From NCBI GenBank assembly GCA_021771265.1, contig JAETPK010000009.1, positions 1 to 42,813 of the forward strand: a DNA stretch of 42,813 bases. The letters are read 5' to 3'. The DNA comes from Oscillospiraceae bacterium (lineage in GTDB: Bacteria > Bacillota > Clostridia > Oscillospirales > Oscillospiraceae). This document shows, piece by piece, positions 5,936-14,013 of this stretch (position 1 is the stretch's first letter; each line of letters opens with the position of its first letter). Below the pieces are notes generated by a model that made no database searches, was not told where the DNA came from, and was given only the letters and a program-made list of their open reading frames with translations. Both the position numbers and the translations under genes were made by a program.

Positions 5936-7693
5936 ATGTCTGAAGAAAACCTGTACACCTTTGAAAATGAAGAATACCGCCGCACCTATTGGCACACCTG
6001 CTCCCACGTGCTGGCCCAGGCTGTCAAGCGCCTGTATCCCGAAGTGAAGCTGGCCATCGGCCCTTCTATCGAGGAAGGCTTTTACTATGATATGGACTCT
6101 CCCTTCCCCTTCACGCCCGAGATCATGGAAAACATCGAGGGCGAGATGCGGAAGATCTGCAAGGAGAAGCTGAAGCTGGAGCGGTTCGAGCTGCCCCGGG
6201 CGGAGGCCATCAAGTTCATGGAGGAGAAGGGCGAGCCCTATAAGGTGGAGCTCATCAATGACCTGCCTGAGGATGCCGCCATCTCCTTCTATAAGCAGGG
6301 CGAGTTCACCGACCTGTGCGCCGGTCCCCACCTGGATTCCACCGGCCGCATCAAGGGCAACGCCATCAAGCTCACCGCCTGCAACTCCGCCTACTGGCGG
6401 GGCGACTCCAACCGGGAGACCCTGCAGCGCATCTACGGCATCGCCTTCCCCAAGAAGGAGGAGCTGGACGCCTATCTGGAGCGCATCGAAGAGGCCAAGC
6501 GCCGGGATCACCGGAAGCTGGGCAAGGAGCTGGGCCTGTTCGCCTTCCGGGACGAGGCCCCCGGCTTCCCCTTCTACCTGCCCAAGGGCATGGTCCTGCG
6601 GAACACCCTGATCGACTACTGGCGTCAGGTCCATAAGAAGTGGGACTATGTGGAGATCTCCACCCCCCAGATCATGAAGCGCACCCTGTGGGAGACCTCC
6701 GGCCACTGGGACCACTACAAGGATAATATGTATACCACCGTCATCGACGATGAGGACTTCGCCATCAAACCCATGAACTGCCCCGGCAGCATCCTGGTCT
6801 ATGATCTGGAGCCCCATTCTTACCGCGACCTGCCCCTGCGCTACGGCGAGCTGGGCCTGGTCCACCGCCATGAGCTCTCCGGTGCCCTCCACGGCATGTT
6901 CCGCGTCCGTTGCTTCACCCAGGACGATGCTCACATCCTGCTGGCCAAGGACCAGATCAAGGACGAGGTCATCCGCATTGCGCAGCTGTTTGACGAGGTG
7001 TACAACCTCTTCGGCCTGCCCTATAAGATCGAGCTGTCCACCATGCCCGAGGACCATATCGGCTCCGTAGAGGACTGGGATATCGCCACCGCTGCCCTGG
7101 CGGATGCCATCACCAGCATCGGAAAGTCCTATCACGTCAATCCCGGCGACGGCGCCTTCTACGGCCCCAAGCTGGACTTCCACATTCAGGACTCCCTAGG
7201 CCGTACCTGGCAGTGCGGCACCATTCAGCTGGACTATCAGCTGCCCGGCCGTTTCGGCCTGGAATACACCGGTGCCGACGGCGAGAAGCACTGCCCCGTC
7301 ATGATCCACCGGGTGGTGTTCGGCTCCATCGAGCGGTTCATCGGCGTCATCACTGAGCACTATGCCGGTGCCTTCCCCACCTGGCTGTCTCCCGTTCAGG
7401 TGAAAATGCTGCCCATCACTGACCGCGCGGCGGAGTACGCCCAGCAGGTGGCCGGCAAGCTGACCGCCGCGGGCTACCGCGTGGAGGTGGACGACCGGAA
7501 CGAGAAGATCGGCAAGAAGATCCGTGAGGCCACCCTGGAGAAGATCCCCTATATGCTGGTGGTGGGCGACCGGGATATGGAGAACAACACCGTCTCCGTC
7601 CGTCTCCGCTCCGGCGAGGATCTGGGCGCCATGAGTCTGGACGACTTCACTGCCCAGCTGAAAGAGGTCGTGGACACCAAGGCCAACAAGTAA
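5936..7693 (+). CDS. thrS: threonyl-tRNA synthetase, form lacking the TGS domain
   Basis: The 585-residue class II synthetase charges tRNA-Thr. It begins directly with the editing domain (HTCSH at residues 20-24, DLCAGPH near 128), followed by the catalytic core with FAIKPMNCPGS near 280, HRHELSGALHGMFRVRCF near 316, motif 3 VFGSIERF near 462, and the anticodon-binding domain (last 100 residues). Usual bacterial ThrRS has about 640 residues with an N-terminal TGS domain of about 60; that domain is absent. AGGAGG lies nine bases before the ATG, and the T-box terminator directly precedes it, so no longer start exists. Zinc ligands Cys and His of the core are present. Regulation is by the T-box. 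Confidence 0.95.
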   Translation: MSEENLYTFENEEYRRTYWHTCSHVLAQAVKRLYPEVKLAIGPSIEEGFYYDMDSPFPFTPEIMENIEGEMRKICKEKLKLERFELPRAEAIKFMEEKGEPYKVELINDLPEDAAISFYKQGEFTDLCAGPHLDSTGRIKGNAIKLTACNSAYWRGDSNRETLQRIYGIAFPKKEELDAYLERIEEAKRRDHRKLGKELGLFAFRDEAPGFPFYLPKGMVLRNTLIDYWRQVHKKWDYVEISTPQIMKRTLWETSGHWDHYKDNMYTTVIDDEDFAIKPMNCPGSILVYDLEPHSYRDLPLRYGELGLVHRHELSGALHGMFRVRCFTQDDAHILLAKDQIKDEVIRIAQLFDEVYNLFGLPYKIELSTMPEDHIGSVEDWDIATAALADAITSIGKSYHVNPGDGAFYGPKLDFHIQDSLGRTWQCGTIQLDYQLPGRFGLEYTGADGEKHCPVMIHRVVFGSIERFIGVITEHYAGAFPTWLSPVQVKMLPITDRAAEYAQQVAGKLTAAGYRVEVDDRNEKIGKKIREATLEKIPYMLVVGDRDMENNTVSVRLRSGEDLGAMSLDDFTAQLKEVVDTKANK

Positions 7694-7704
7694 ACAGCTG
7701 CGTC

Positions 7705-7738
7705 AAAGCGCCGTGCCCTGTGGGGTACGGCGCTTTTT
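7705..7738 (+). terminator. intrinsic terminator of thrS
   Basis: AAAGCGCCGT and ACGGCGCTTT pair around an inner CCC/GGG, followed by five Ts. It lies 12 nt after the thrS stop. Confidence 0.85.
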
Positions 7739-7872
7739 CTGTGGCGGGAGCTGCCACGGCTGGCCATGCAACAGAAACGATACAAGCACTTTTGTCCGCG
7801 TATAAAATACAAATAGGGGAGGGCAGCCGCTGGCGCCCTGGAGAGGAATTGTGAAAGTTTACAAGGGCGCTT

Positions 7873-7900
7873 CGCCGGCAGGGGTGGGCCGGTGGTTTTT
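7873..7900 (+). terminator. terminator-like hairpin without an assigned gene
   Basis: CGCCGGC and GCCGGTG form a 7-bp stem with one G-U pair and an 8-nt loop, followed by a run of five Ts. It is either a backup terminator for thrS or the end of a small untranslated RNA. Confidence 0.4.
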
Positions 7901-7964
7901 GCTTTCAAAATCACCAAATATGGTTGTCCGCGCCTGGCGGATATTTGTGCAAGTTGACACCGCC

Positions 7965-7980
7965 TGACGGAATTCCGTCA
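7965..7980. promoter_or_regulatory. perfect 16-bp palindrome, operator candidate
   Basis: TGACGGAATTCCGTCA is fully self-complementary and lies about 95 bp upstream of the -35 box of the transporter promoter, a typical activator position. Confidence 0.4.
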
Positions 7981-8005
7981 AAATTATGCATGACAGTGAA
8001 GAGAA

Positions 8006-8031
8006 TGCAAGTTAACAGCCCTTAACTTGCA
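8006..8031. promoter_or_regulatory. inverted repeat, operator candidate
   Basis: TGCAAGTTAA and TTAACTTGCA are separated by 6 bp and end 30 bp upstream of the -35 box. A near copy of the half-site (TGCAAGTTGACA) occurs at 7949-7960, in the same orientation and 57 bp away. Together they look like binding sites of a dimeric regulator that is not encoded next to the transporter. Confidence 0.5.
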
Positions 8032-8060
8032 GAAAATTGCATAAAAAGTAAAAACGGCCC

Positions 8061-8089
8061 TTGAAAAATGACGGGGATTGCGGTATCAT
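8061..8089 (+). promoter_or_regulatory. sigma-A promoter of the TAXI-TRAP operon
   Basis: TTGAAA and TATCAT are separated by 17 nt, 52 nt before the start codon of the binding protein. Confidence 0.65.
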
Positions 8090-8140
8090 ATGCAACAAGC
8101 ACTGCAAGACCTGCATACCAAAAGGAAAGAGGATTGAAAG

Positions 8141-9157
8141 ATGAAAAAGTTTCTGTCTTTACTGATGGCCGTTTTGATGATGGCCAGCGTTCTCACTGCC
8201 TGCGGCGAGAAGAAGGAAGAGGCCCCTGCTGAAACGCCTGCCGGGACCCCTGCTGAGGCTCCCGCCGCCACCGGCAGCGAGCTGACCTTCACCACCGGCG
8301 GCGCCTCCGGCACGTATTACGCCTTTGGCTCCGTCCTGGCCGGCCAGATCTCCAGCTCCACCGGCACCAAGGTCACCGCCGTGGAGGGCAAGGGCTCTCA
8401 GGGCAATATCGAGCTGATGGATATGGAAGGCGCCCAGCTGGGCTTCGTCCAGTCCGACGTGATGAGCTACGCCTATGAGGGCACCAACCTGTTCGCCGAT
8501 TTCGGCAAGGTGGACTGCTTCTCCACCGTGGCCGCCCTGTACATGGAGCAGGTCCAGATCGTCACCTGCGATCCCAGCATCAAGACCGTGGCCGACCTGA
8601 AGGGCAAGAACGTTTCCATCGGCGACTCCGGCTCCGGCGTGTACTACAACGCCATTGACGTGCTGGGCGCCTACGGCCTGACCGAAGAGGACATCAACCC
8701 CACCTACCAGGGCTTCGGCGACAGCGCTGAGGCGCTGAAGGACGGCGCCATCGACGCGGCCTTCGTGGTCGCCGGCGCGCCCACCACCGCCATCACCGAG
8801 CTGGCCAGCTCCAAGGATGTCTATCTGGTGAGCCTGGACGACGAGCACATCGACGCTCTGATCGCCGCCTCCCCCTATTACAGCAAGTATGTCATCACTG
8901 CCGACACCTACGGCCTGGACAGCGACACCACCACCGTGGCTGTTGGCGCCGTGGTCATTGCCCGGGATGACGTCAGCGAGGACGATGTGTACAACTTCGT
9001 CTCCGGCGTGTTTGACAACATCGACGCCATCACCGCCGTCCATGCCAAGGGCGCTGAGCTGAGCCTGGACTTCGCGGCTTCTGTCACTTCCGTGCCTTAT
9101 CATGCCGGCGCCGCCAAGTACTTTGCTGAGCAGGGCATCGAGGTCCCCACGAAGTAA
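8141..9157 (+). CDS. TAXI-family TRAP transporter substrate-binding lipoprotein
   Basis: The 338-residue protein starts with a lipoprotein signal peptide: a charged MKKF, a hydrophobic stretch and the lipobox LTAC with Cys21. A linker rich in Pro, Ala and Glu (residues 22-45) follows. The mature part opens with ELTFTTGGASGTYYAFGSVLA, the hallmark of TAXI-type TRAP binding proteins, and continues with KNVSIGDSGSGV and GAIDAAFVVAGAPTTAI. It captures a small organic acid outside the membrane and hands it to the fused permease encoded next. Related proteins bind glutamate or other carboxylates; the ligand here is unknown. GAAAGAGGA lies before the ATG. A nested hairpin in the downstream spacer may give it higher expression than the permease. 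Confidence 0.93.
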   Translation: MKKFLSLLMAVLMMASVLTACGEKKEEAPAETPAGTPAEAPAATGSELTFTTGGASGTYYAFGSVLAGQISSSTGTKVTAVEGKGSQGNIELMDMEGAQLGFVQSDVMSYAYEGTNLFADFGKVDCFSTVAALYMEQVQIVTCDPSIKTVADLKGKNVSIGDSGSGVYYNAIDVLGAYGLTEEDINPTYQGFGDSAEALKDGAIDAAFVVAGAPTTAITELASSKDVYLVSLDDEHIDALIAASPYYSKYVITADTYGLDSDTTTVAVGAVVIARDDVSEDDVYNFVSGVFDNIDAITAVHAKGAELSLDFAASVTSVPYHAGAAKYFAEQGIEVPTK

Positions 9158-9180
9158 GAGCCTGTAAAAGTTTCGTTCAG

Positions 9181-9254
9181 AAAACCGAAAAAACCCTGTA
9201 GATCCCCTGAGAGGCTGCGGCGGGCCATGCCCGCCGCAGTCCCTTGTCGGTTTT
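9181..9254 (+). repeat. nested stem-loop between binding protein and permease genes
   Basis: An inner perfect 11-bp stem (CTGCGGCGGGC, 9215-9225, with its complement at 9229-9239, loop CAT) sits inside an outer 8-bp pair (AAAACCGA at 9181, TCGGTTTT at 9247-9254). The outer arm ends in TTTT. Such a structure can stop part of the transcripts or protect the upstream mRNA, which fits the need for more binding protein than permease. Confidence 0.6.
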
Positions 9255-9337
9255 GCGAGACAGATGAGTTTTTACCCGCGGGGCAAAAAGTCATGCGTTC
9301 CGCAGAGAAATTTGTGTTGAGGAAGCGAGGAGACCCC

Positions 9338-11392
9338 ATGAGTTTTTGGAAAAAAGAAACCAAGTCCCCTGTGGATACCGCTCCGGCGGAGGACACCGGC
9401 GTTGGTTCCGCGGCGGATGTGGACGAGGTCATGAAGAAATATGACCGGGAGTCCAATACCCGCGTCTGGGAGGGCACGCCAAAGATCCTGGTCAAGTCCA
9501 TGATGATCCTGTTCTCCGTATACAGCATCGCCGTGACCCTGTTTTTCAGCACCTGGCTGCCGGAGGTCAAGCTGACCACCTTTCTGGCCTGGGTTCTGGT
9601 CATCGGCTATTTGAATTTCCCCATCCGCAAGGGCAGTGTCCGGGTCAATTACATGCCCTGGTATGACATCCTTATCATGGTGCTGGGTGCAGGGGCCTTT
9701 TTGTACTACGCTTTCAACGCCCGGGATATCATCAAGCTGTCCCTTCGGGCGTCCAAGGTGGATTTCCTGCTGGTCATCGCCGTCATCGGCGTGCTGGCGC
9801 TGATCGAGCTGTGCCGCCGCAGCGTGGGCCTTCCCATTCTGTGCGTGGTGGGCGCGCTGCTGGTCTACACGTTCAGCCAGGTCCAGTGGCGCATCGCCAT
9901 TTACAACCTGTTCTATACCACCACCGGCGTCATGAACACCCCCGTCAATGTCTGCTCCAAGTACATCGTGGTGTTCATCATCTTCGGTGCCTTCCTGGAG
10001 CGGACCGGCATTGCCCAGTTCTTTATCAACCTGGCCAACGCCGTGGCGGGCTCCTCCGCCGGTGGTCCGGCCAAGGTGGCTGTTATCTCCTCCGCCCTGT
10101 GCGGTATGGTGTCCGGCTCCTCCGTGGGCAACACGGTCACCACCGGCTCCGTCACCATCCCCATGATGAAGAAGACCGGCTACAAGGGAGAGTTTGCCGG
10201 CGCCGTGGAGGCCGCCGCTTCCACCGGCGGCCAGATCATGCCGCCTATCATGGGTGCTGCCGCGTTTTTGATGGCGGAGTATCTGGGCGTGCCCTACGCC
10301 ACCGTGGCCATCACCGCCATTTTGCCCGCCGTGCTGTATTTTACCGGCATCTACATCGCCGTCCATCTGGAGGCCCGAAAGCTGGGCTTGAAGGGCATTC
10401 CCAAGGAAGAGCTGCCCAAGCTGCGGGTCCTGGCGAAGAAGATCTATCTGCTGGCGCCCCTGGTGGTGCTGGTGGTGCTGGTCTCCATGAACCTGAAGAC
10501 CATGCAGTTCTCCGCCGCCATCGCCATCCTGGTGACCATCATCGTAGGCCTTATTGGCAACCTGACCAACGCTGTGGCGGCAGGCCGCAGCGGCGGCAGT
10601 GCCCTCCGGACCCTGGGCCGTTCCCTGATCGACCGGGCGGGCGATGCGGAGAGCATCTCCATCTTCAAGATCCTGGATGCGCTGGAGGCCGGCGGTAAGG
10701 GCACCATCACTGTGGCGGTGGCCTGCGCCATGGCGGGTATCGTGGCAGGCTGCATCACTGTCACCGGCCTTGCCTCCAAGCTCATCACCGCCATCGTCTC
10801 CGTCTCCGGCGGACACATGATGATCGCTCTGGTGCTCACCATGCTGTGCTGCATCGTGCTGGGCATGGGCGTGCCCACCACCGCGAACTACTGCATCATG
10901 GCGGCTACCTGCGCACCCATTCTGATGAACCCTGCCATCGGCGTGGAGGCCATTGCGGCCCACTTCTTCGTGTTCTACTTTGGCATCGTGGCGGATATCA
11001 CGCCCCCTGTGGCCCTGGCGGCCTACGCCGGCAGCGCCATCGCCAAGGCGCCGCCTATGAAAACGGCCATCAACGCCACAAAACTGGCCATCGCGGCGTT
11101 CATTGTGCCGTACATCTTTGCCATGAATCCCGCCATGCTGCTGGTGAATGTGGAGAATCCCTTCCAGGTGGTGCAGATCGTTCTCAGCTCCCTGGTGGGT
11201 CTGTTCGGAGTGGCAGCCGCGCTGAACGGCTTCCTGTACCGTCCCATCAACCCCTTGTTCCGCTTGGCCCTGGTGGCCGGTGGCCTGGGCATGATGATCC
11301 CCGGCACCCTGACCGACGTGACCGGCCTGGCTGTGGTAGCTGCTGTGGTGCTGCTCCAGCGGGCGGCCGCCAAGCGGGAAGCCGTACAGTGA
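9338..11392 (+). CDS. TRAP transporter fused permease (4TM + 12TM type)
   Basis: The 684-residue protein combines the small and large membrane subunits of a TAXI-type TRAP transporter. A charged N-terminal tail of about 50 residues is followed by about four helices (to residue 150) and then the large DctM-like part with its repeats, including GGPAKVAVISSALCGMVSGSSVGNTV and the second-half counterpart LGMGVPTTANYC. Transport is driven by an ion gradient together with the binding lipoprotein encoded upstream. The start at 9338 has GCGAGGAG six bases upstream; the longer in-frame ORF from 9227 passes through the intergenic stem-loop and is not used. The pair forms a two-gene operon ending in a terminator. 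Confidence 0.92.
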   Translation: MSFWKKETKSPVDTAPAEDTGVGSAADVDEVMKKYDRESNTRVWEGTPKILVKSMMILFSVYSIAVTLFFSTWLPEVKLTTFLAWVLVIGYLNFPIRKGSVRVNYMPWYDILIMVLGAGAFLYYAFNARDIIKLSLRASKVDFLLVIAVIGVLALIELCRRSVGLPILCVVGALLVYTFSQVQWRIAIYNLFYTTTGVMNTPVNVCSKYIVVFIIFGAFLERTGIAQFFINLANAVAGSSAGGPAKVAVISSALCGMVSGSSVGNTVTTGSVTIPMMKKTGYKGEFAGAVEAAASTGGQIMPPIMGAAAFLMAEYLGVPYATVAITAILPAVLYFTGIYIAVHLEARKLGLKGIPKEELPKLRVLAKKIYLLAPLVVLVVLVSMNLKTMQFSAAIAILVTIIVGLIGNLTNAVAAGRSGGSALRTLGRSLIDRAGDAESISIFKILDALEAGGKGTITVAVACAMAGIVAGCITVTGLASKLITAIVSVSGGHMMIALVLTMLCCIVLGMGVPTTANYCIMAATCAPILMNPAIGVEAIAAHFFVFYFGIVADITPPVALAAYAGSAIAKAPPMKTAINATKLAIAAFIVPYIFAMNPAMLLVNVENPFQVVQIVLSSLVGLFGVAAALNGFLYRPINPLFRLALVAGGLGMMIPGTLTDVTGLAVVAAVVLLQRAAAKREAVQ

Positions 11393-11402
11393 CGCGATGC
11401 TT

Positions 11403-11440
11403 GATCCACTCCCGGGCCAGCTTCGGGGGTGGATCTTTTC
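11403..11440 (+). terminator. intrinsic terminator of the TRAP operon
   Basis: GATCCACTCCCG and CGGGGGTGGATC form a 12-bp stem with one wobble pair and a 9-nt loop, followed by TTTT. Confidence 0.8.
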
Positions 11441-11568
11441 GCATAATTTAACAAAATTTCCAAAAGGCTGCAACTTTTTAACAGGATTTTCCGTCTGAAA
11501 AATAGGAAAATACCAGCATGCAGGCAGGCAATGAAAATCTGTTACCAATTTGTTGTTGCTTTGCGGGA

Positions 11569-11599
11569 GTAACTGTTCTAGCATGAGCCATACAGTTAC
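11569..11599. promoter_or_regulatory. inverted repeat upstream of the export operon, operator candidate
   Basis: GTAACTGT and ACAGTTAC form a perfect 8-bp dyad with a 15-bp spacer, 32 bp before the adaptor start codon. A weak promoter (TTGCTT, 17 nt, TAGCAT) at about 11557-11585 would be overlapped by it. Efflux operons are often controlled by a repressor at such a site, but no regulator gene is adjacent. Confidence 0.4.
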
Positions 11600-11630
11600 A
11601 AGGAACTACGGGAAAGAGGAGAATCAAGCG

Positions 11631-13313
11631 ATGGCTGAAGTCAAAGATCTGGAACAGACGGCTCCGGCGCAGGAGCCCGTGCCGGCGCCGCCGGCGGAGA
11701 GCACCCCAAAAGAGAGCGTGCAGTCCAAGTGGAAAAACATGCCCCGGAAAAAACGGCGCAAACTCATCCGTTGGGTCATATTGCTGATCGTCCTGGCGGC
11801 AGCCGCGGTGGGCGGCTGGAAGCTGTTCGGCGGAAAGGGAGAGCCGGAGGCCCAGGTGATCACGGACGTGGTGTCCTATGGCTCCATCACCTCCACTGTG
11901 GAGGGCAGCGGCATTACCAAGTCCAAAAAGAGCGAGACGATTACGCTGACCACCTCCGGCACCGTACAGGACGTGCTGGTCACGGAGGGCCAGCAGGTGA
12001 CAGCGGGCACACCGCTGTTCGTCATTGATTCCGAGGATGCCCGGACAGCCGTTCAAAAGGCGGAGAGCGACCTGGAGGGATATCAAAAGCAGCTGAACAC
12101 GCTGCAAAAGGATATCGCCGGTCTGAACCTGTCGGCGGGATATCCCGGCAAGCTGATGGATGTGGAGACCCTGAATCCCGGTGACAGCATCAGCAAGGGG
12201 CAGAAGGTGGCCACGCTGTCTGATGACACCCGCCTGCGTCTGACCCAGTATTACAGCTACGCCTATGAGGGCGATATCCGTCAGGGTCAGACGGTGGATG
12301 TGTCTATCCCGGCGCTGATGACCACGCTTTCCGGCACGGTGGAGACGGTACATATGGTCAGCCGCATCACGCCGGAGGGCTCCAAGCTGTTTTCCGCTGA
12401 CATCATTGTGAAGAATCCCGGCTCCCTGACGGCGGACATGGCGGCATCCGCCACTGTCACGGTGAATGGCGAGGTCGTGTATCCTTATGAGACGGGCAAG
12501 CTGGAGTACTACCGCACCGGTGACCTGTGCTCCACTGTCAACGGCACGGTCATCTCCAGCAGCCTGGTGAACTATTTGCAGGTGGAGACCGGACAGGTGC
12601 TGGTGCGCATCGACGGCGAGGAGAGCGAAAGCGAGCTGTTTACCCTCCAGCAGAATGTGGAGGAGGCTCAGAAGTCGCTGGATACCGCCCGGAAGAACCT
12701 GGAAAACTGCAATGCCGTGGCGCCCATCGACGGCACGGTCATCGGCCTGATGCTCCAGCAGGGCCAGGAGGTGGACGCCAACACCGCGGTCATCACCATC
12801 GCCGATACCTCCACCATCGTGGTAGATGCCACCGTGGATGAACGGAATGTCAGCTATGTCAAGCCGGGTATGATGGTGGACATCGACCAGTGGGGCAGCA
12901 TTTACACCGGCACGGTGGAGTCCGTCAGTTTGAATTCCAAGGCGGAAAACGGCGTGGCCAGCTACCCCATAGTCATTACCGTGGATAACTATGACGGCAC
13001 CCTCATGACTGGCAGCTATGTCAACTATTCCCTGGTGGCCAGCGAAAACGACAACTGCCTGGTGGTGCCCATCCAGTGCGTGAAGACGGTCCCCATGGAG
13101 GATGGCTCCACCGGTGATGTGGTGTTCGTCAAGGGAGACCGACCGGACAACGCCATCGACTTGACGGTTCCTGTGGACGGTGTGCCGGATGGCTTCTGGG
13201 CTGTGCCGGTGGAGATCGGCATCTCCGACACGTATTATGTGGAGATCAAGTCCGGCGTGGAGGAAGGGACCGAGGTCTTTACTCAGATGCAGACCTCTGA
13301 TGTGTGGATGTGA
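11631..13313 (+). CDS. HlyD/MacA-like membrane-fusion adaptor of an ABC exporter
   Basis: The 560-residue protein has a Pro/Ala/Glu-rich cytoplasmic N-terminus, a basic patch (RKKRRK) and one membrane helix at about residues 46-65. The outside part contains lipoyl-like strands twice: GTVQDVLVTEGQQVTAGTP near 100 and GTVIGLMLQQGQEVDANTA near 370. Each is next to a helical hairpin (about residues 130-160 and 335-365), and beta-barrel segments follow. Typical MacA adaptors have about 370-400 residues with one such unit, so this one looks internally expanded. AGAGGAG lies nine bases before the ATG at 11631; an upstream in-frame ATG at 11583 has a weaker site. It is the first gene of a four-gene operon and should link the ABC permease to the outside. 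Confidence 0.85.
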   Translation: MAEVKDLEQTAPAQEPVPAPPAESTPKESVQSKWKNMPRKKRRKLIRWVILLIVLAAAAVGGWKLFGGKGEPEAQVITDVVSYGSITSTVEGSGITKSKKSETITLTTSGTVQDVLVTEGQQVTAGTPLFVIDSEDARTAVQKAESDLEGYQKQLNTLQKDIAGLNLSAGYPGKLMDVETLNPGDSISKGQKVATLSDDTRLRLTQYYSYAYEGDIRQGQTVDVSIPALMTTLSGTVETVHMVSRITPEGSKLFSADIIVKNPGSLTADMAASATVTVNGEVVYPYETGKLEYYRTGDLCSTVNGTVISSSLVNYLQVETGQVLVRIDGEESESELFTLQQNVEEAQKSLDTARKNLENCNAVAPIDGTVIGLMLQQGQEVDANTAVITIADTSTIVVDATVDERNVSYVKPGMMVDIDQWGSIYTGTVESVSLNSKAENGVASYPIVITVDNYDGTLMTGSYVNYSLVASENDNCLVVPIQCVKTVPMEDGSTGDVVFVKGDRPDNAIDLTVPVDGVPDGFWAVPVEIGISDTYYVEIKSGVEEGTEVFTQMQTSDVWM

Positions 13314-13317
13314 CGCT

Positions 13318-14013
13318 ATGCTGGTTACACTGAAAAACGTTTATAAAATTTACGGCGAGGGGCTGGAGAGCGAGGTCCGGGCTCTGGACGGCGTGTCCCT
13401 GGACATCGACCAAGGAGAGTTCGTGGCCATTGTGGGCCAGTCCGGCTCCGGCAAGTCCACCATGATGAACGTGTTGGGCTGCCTGGATGTCCCCACCCGG
13501 GGCGACTACTTCCTGGACGGCACCGATGTCCGGGAGCTGACGGACAAAGAGCTCTCCCATATCCGCAACCGCCAAATTGGATTTATTTTCCAGCAATACA
13601 ACCTGATCCAGAGTCTCAGCGTGCTGGAAAATGTGGAGCTGCCGCTTATTTATCAGGGCATCCGTGCCGATGACCGCTATGACATGGCCATGGAGGCGCT
13701 GGAGCGGGTGGGGCTTGCAAACCGGATAAAGCACAGGCCCACAGAGATGTCCGGCGGCCAGCAGCAGCGGGTGGCCATCGCGCGGGCCATCGCCACCCGT
13801 CCGCCCATCATCATGGCCGACGAGCCCACCGGCGCCCTGGATTCCCACACGGGCCTGGAGGTGCTGGGCTTTTTGCAGCAGCTGAACAAGGAGGGCACCA
13901 CCGTCATCCTCATCACCCATGACAACGGCATCGCCGCCACCGCCCGCCGTATCGTGCGCCTGGCGGATGGAAAGATCGTGGATGACCATGAACAGGAGGT
14001 GGACTGGCTGTGA
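13318..14013 (+). CDS. MacB/LolD-type ABC transporter ATP-binding protein
   Basis: The 231-residue ATPase has Walker [10 protein letters not shown] near residue 40, the Q-loop QQYNLIQ near 92, the signature SGGQQQR near 145, Walker [13 protein letters not shown] near 162 and the switch His in LITHDNG near 200. It belongs to the family that powers MacB, LolCDE, FtsEX-like and YknY exporters rather than importers. It starts four bases after the adaptor gene and overlaps the permease gene by a GTGA, so the three are translated as a unit. Confidence 0.93.
   Translation: MLVTLKNVYKIYGEGLESEVRALDGVSLDIDQGEFVAIVGQSGSGKSTMMNVLGCLDVPTRGDYFLDGTDVRELTDKELSHIRNRQIGFIFQQYNLIQSLSVLENVELPLIYQGIRADDRYDMAMEALERVGLANRIKHRPTEMSGGQQQRVAIARAIATRPPIIMADEPTGALDSHTGLEVLGFLQQLNKEGTTVILITHDNGIAATARRIVRLADGKIVDDHEQEVDWL

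Larger units (their letters stand above)
7739..8140 (+). other. 402-nt control region upstream of the TRAP transporter
   Basis: No gene is supported here. The region holds a terminator-like hairpin at 7873-7900, a 16-bp perfect palindrome at 7965-7980, a 10-bp inverted repeat at 8006-8031 with a related half-site at 7949, and the promoter at 8061-8089. Base composition is more AT-rich from 7900 onward. Confidence 0.6.

Noticed and set aside
9272-11584. 770-residue antisense ORF opposite the TRAP permease
   Set aside because: It is a shadow of a GC-rich coding strand: His/Gly/Asp-rich low-complexity translation, no ribosome site and no domain.
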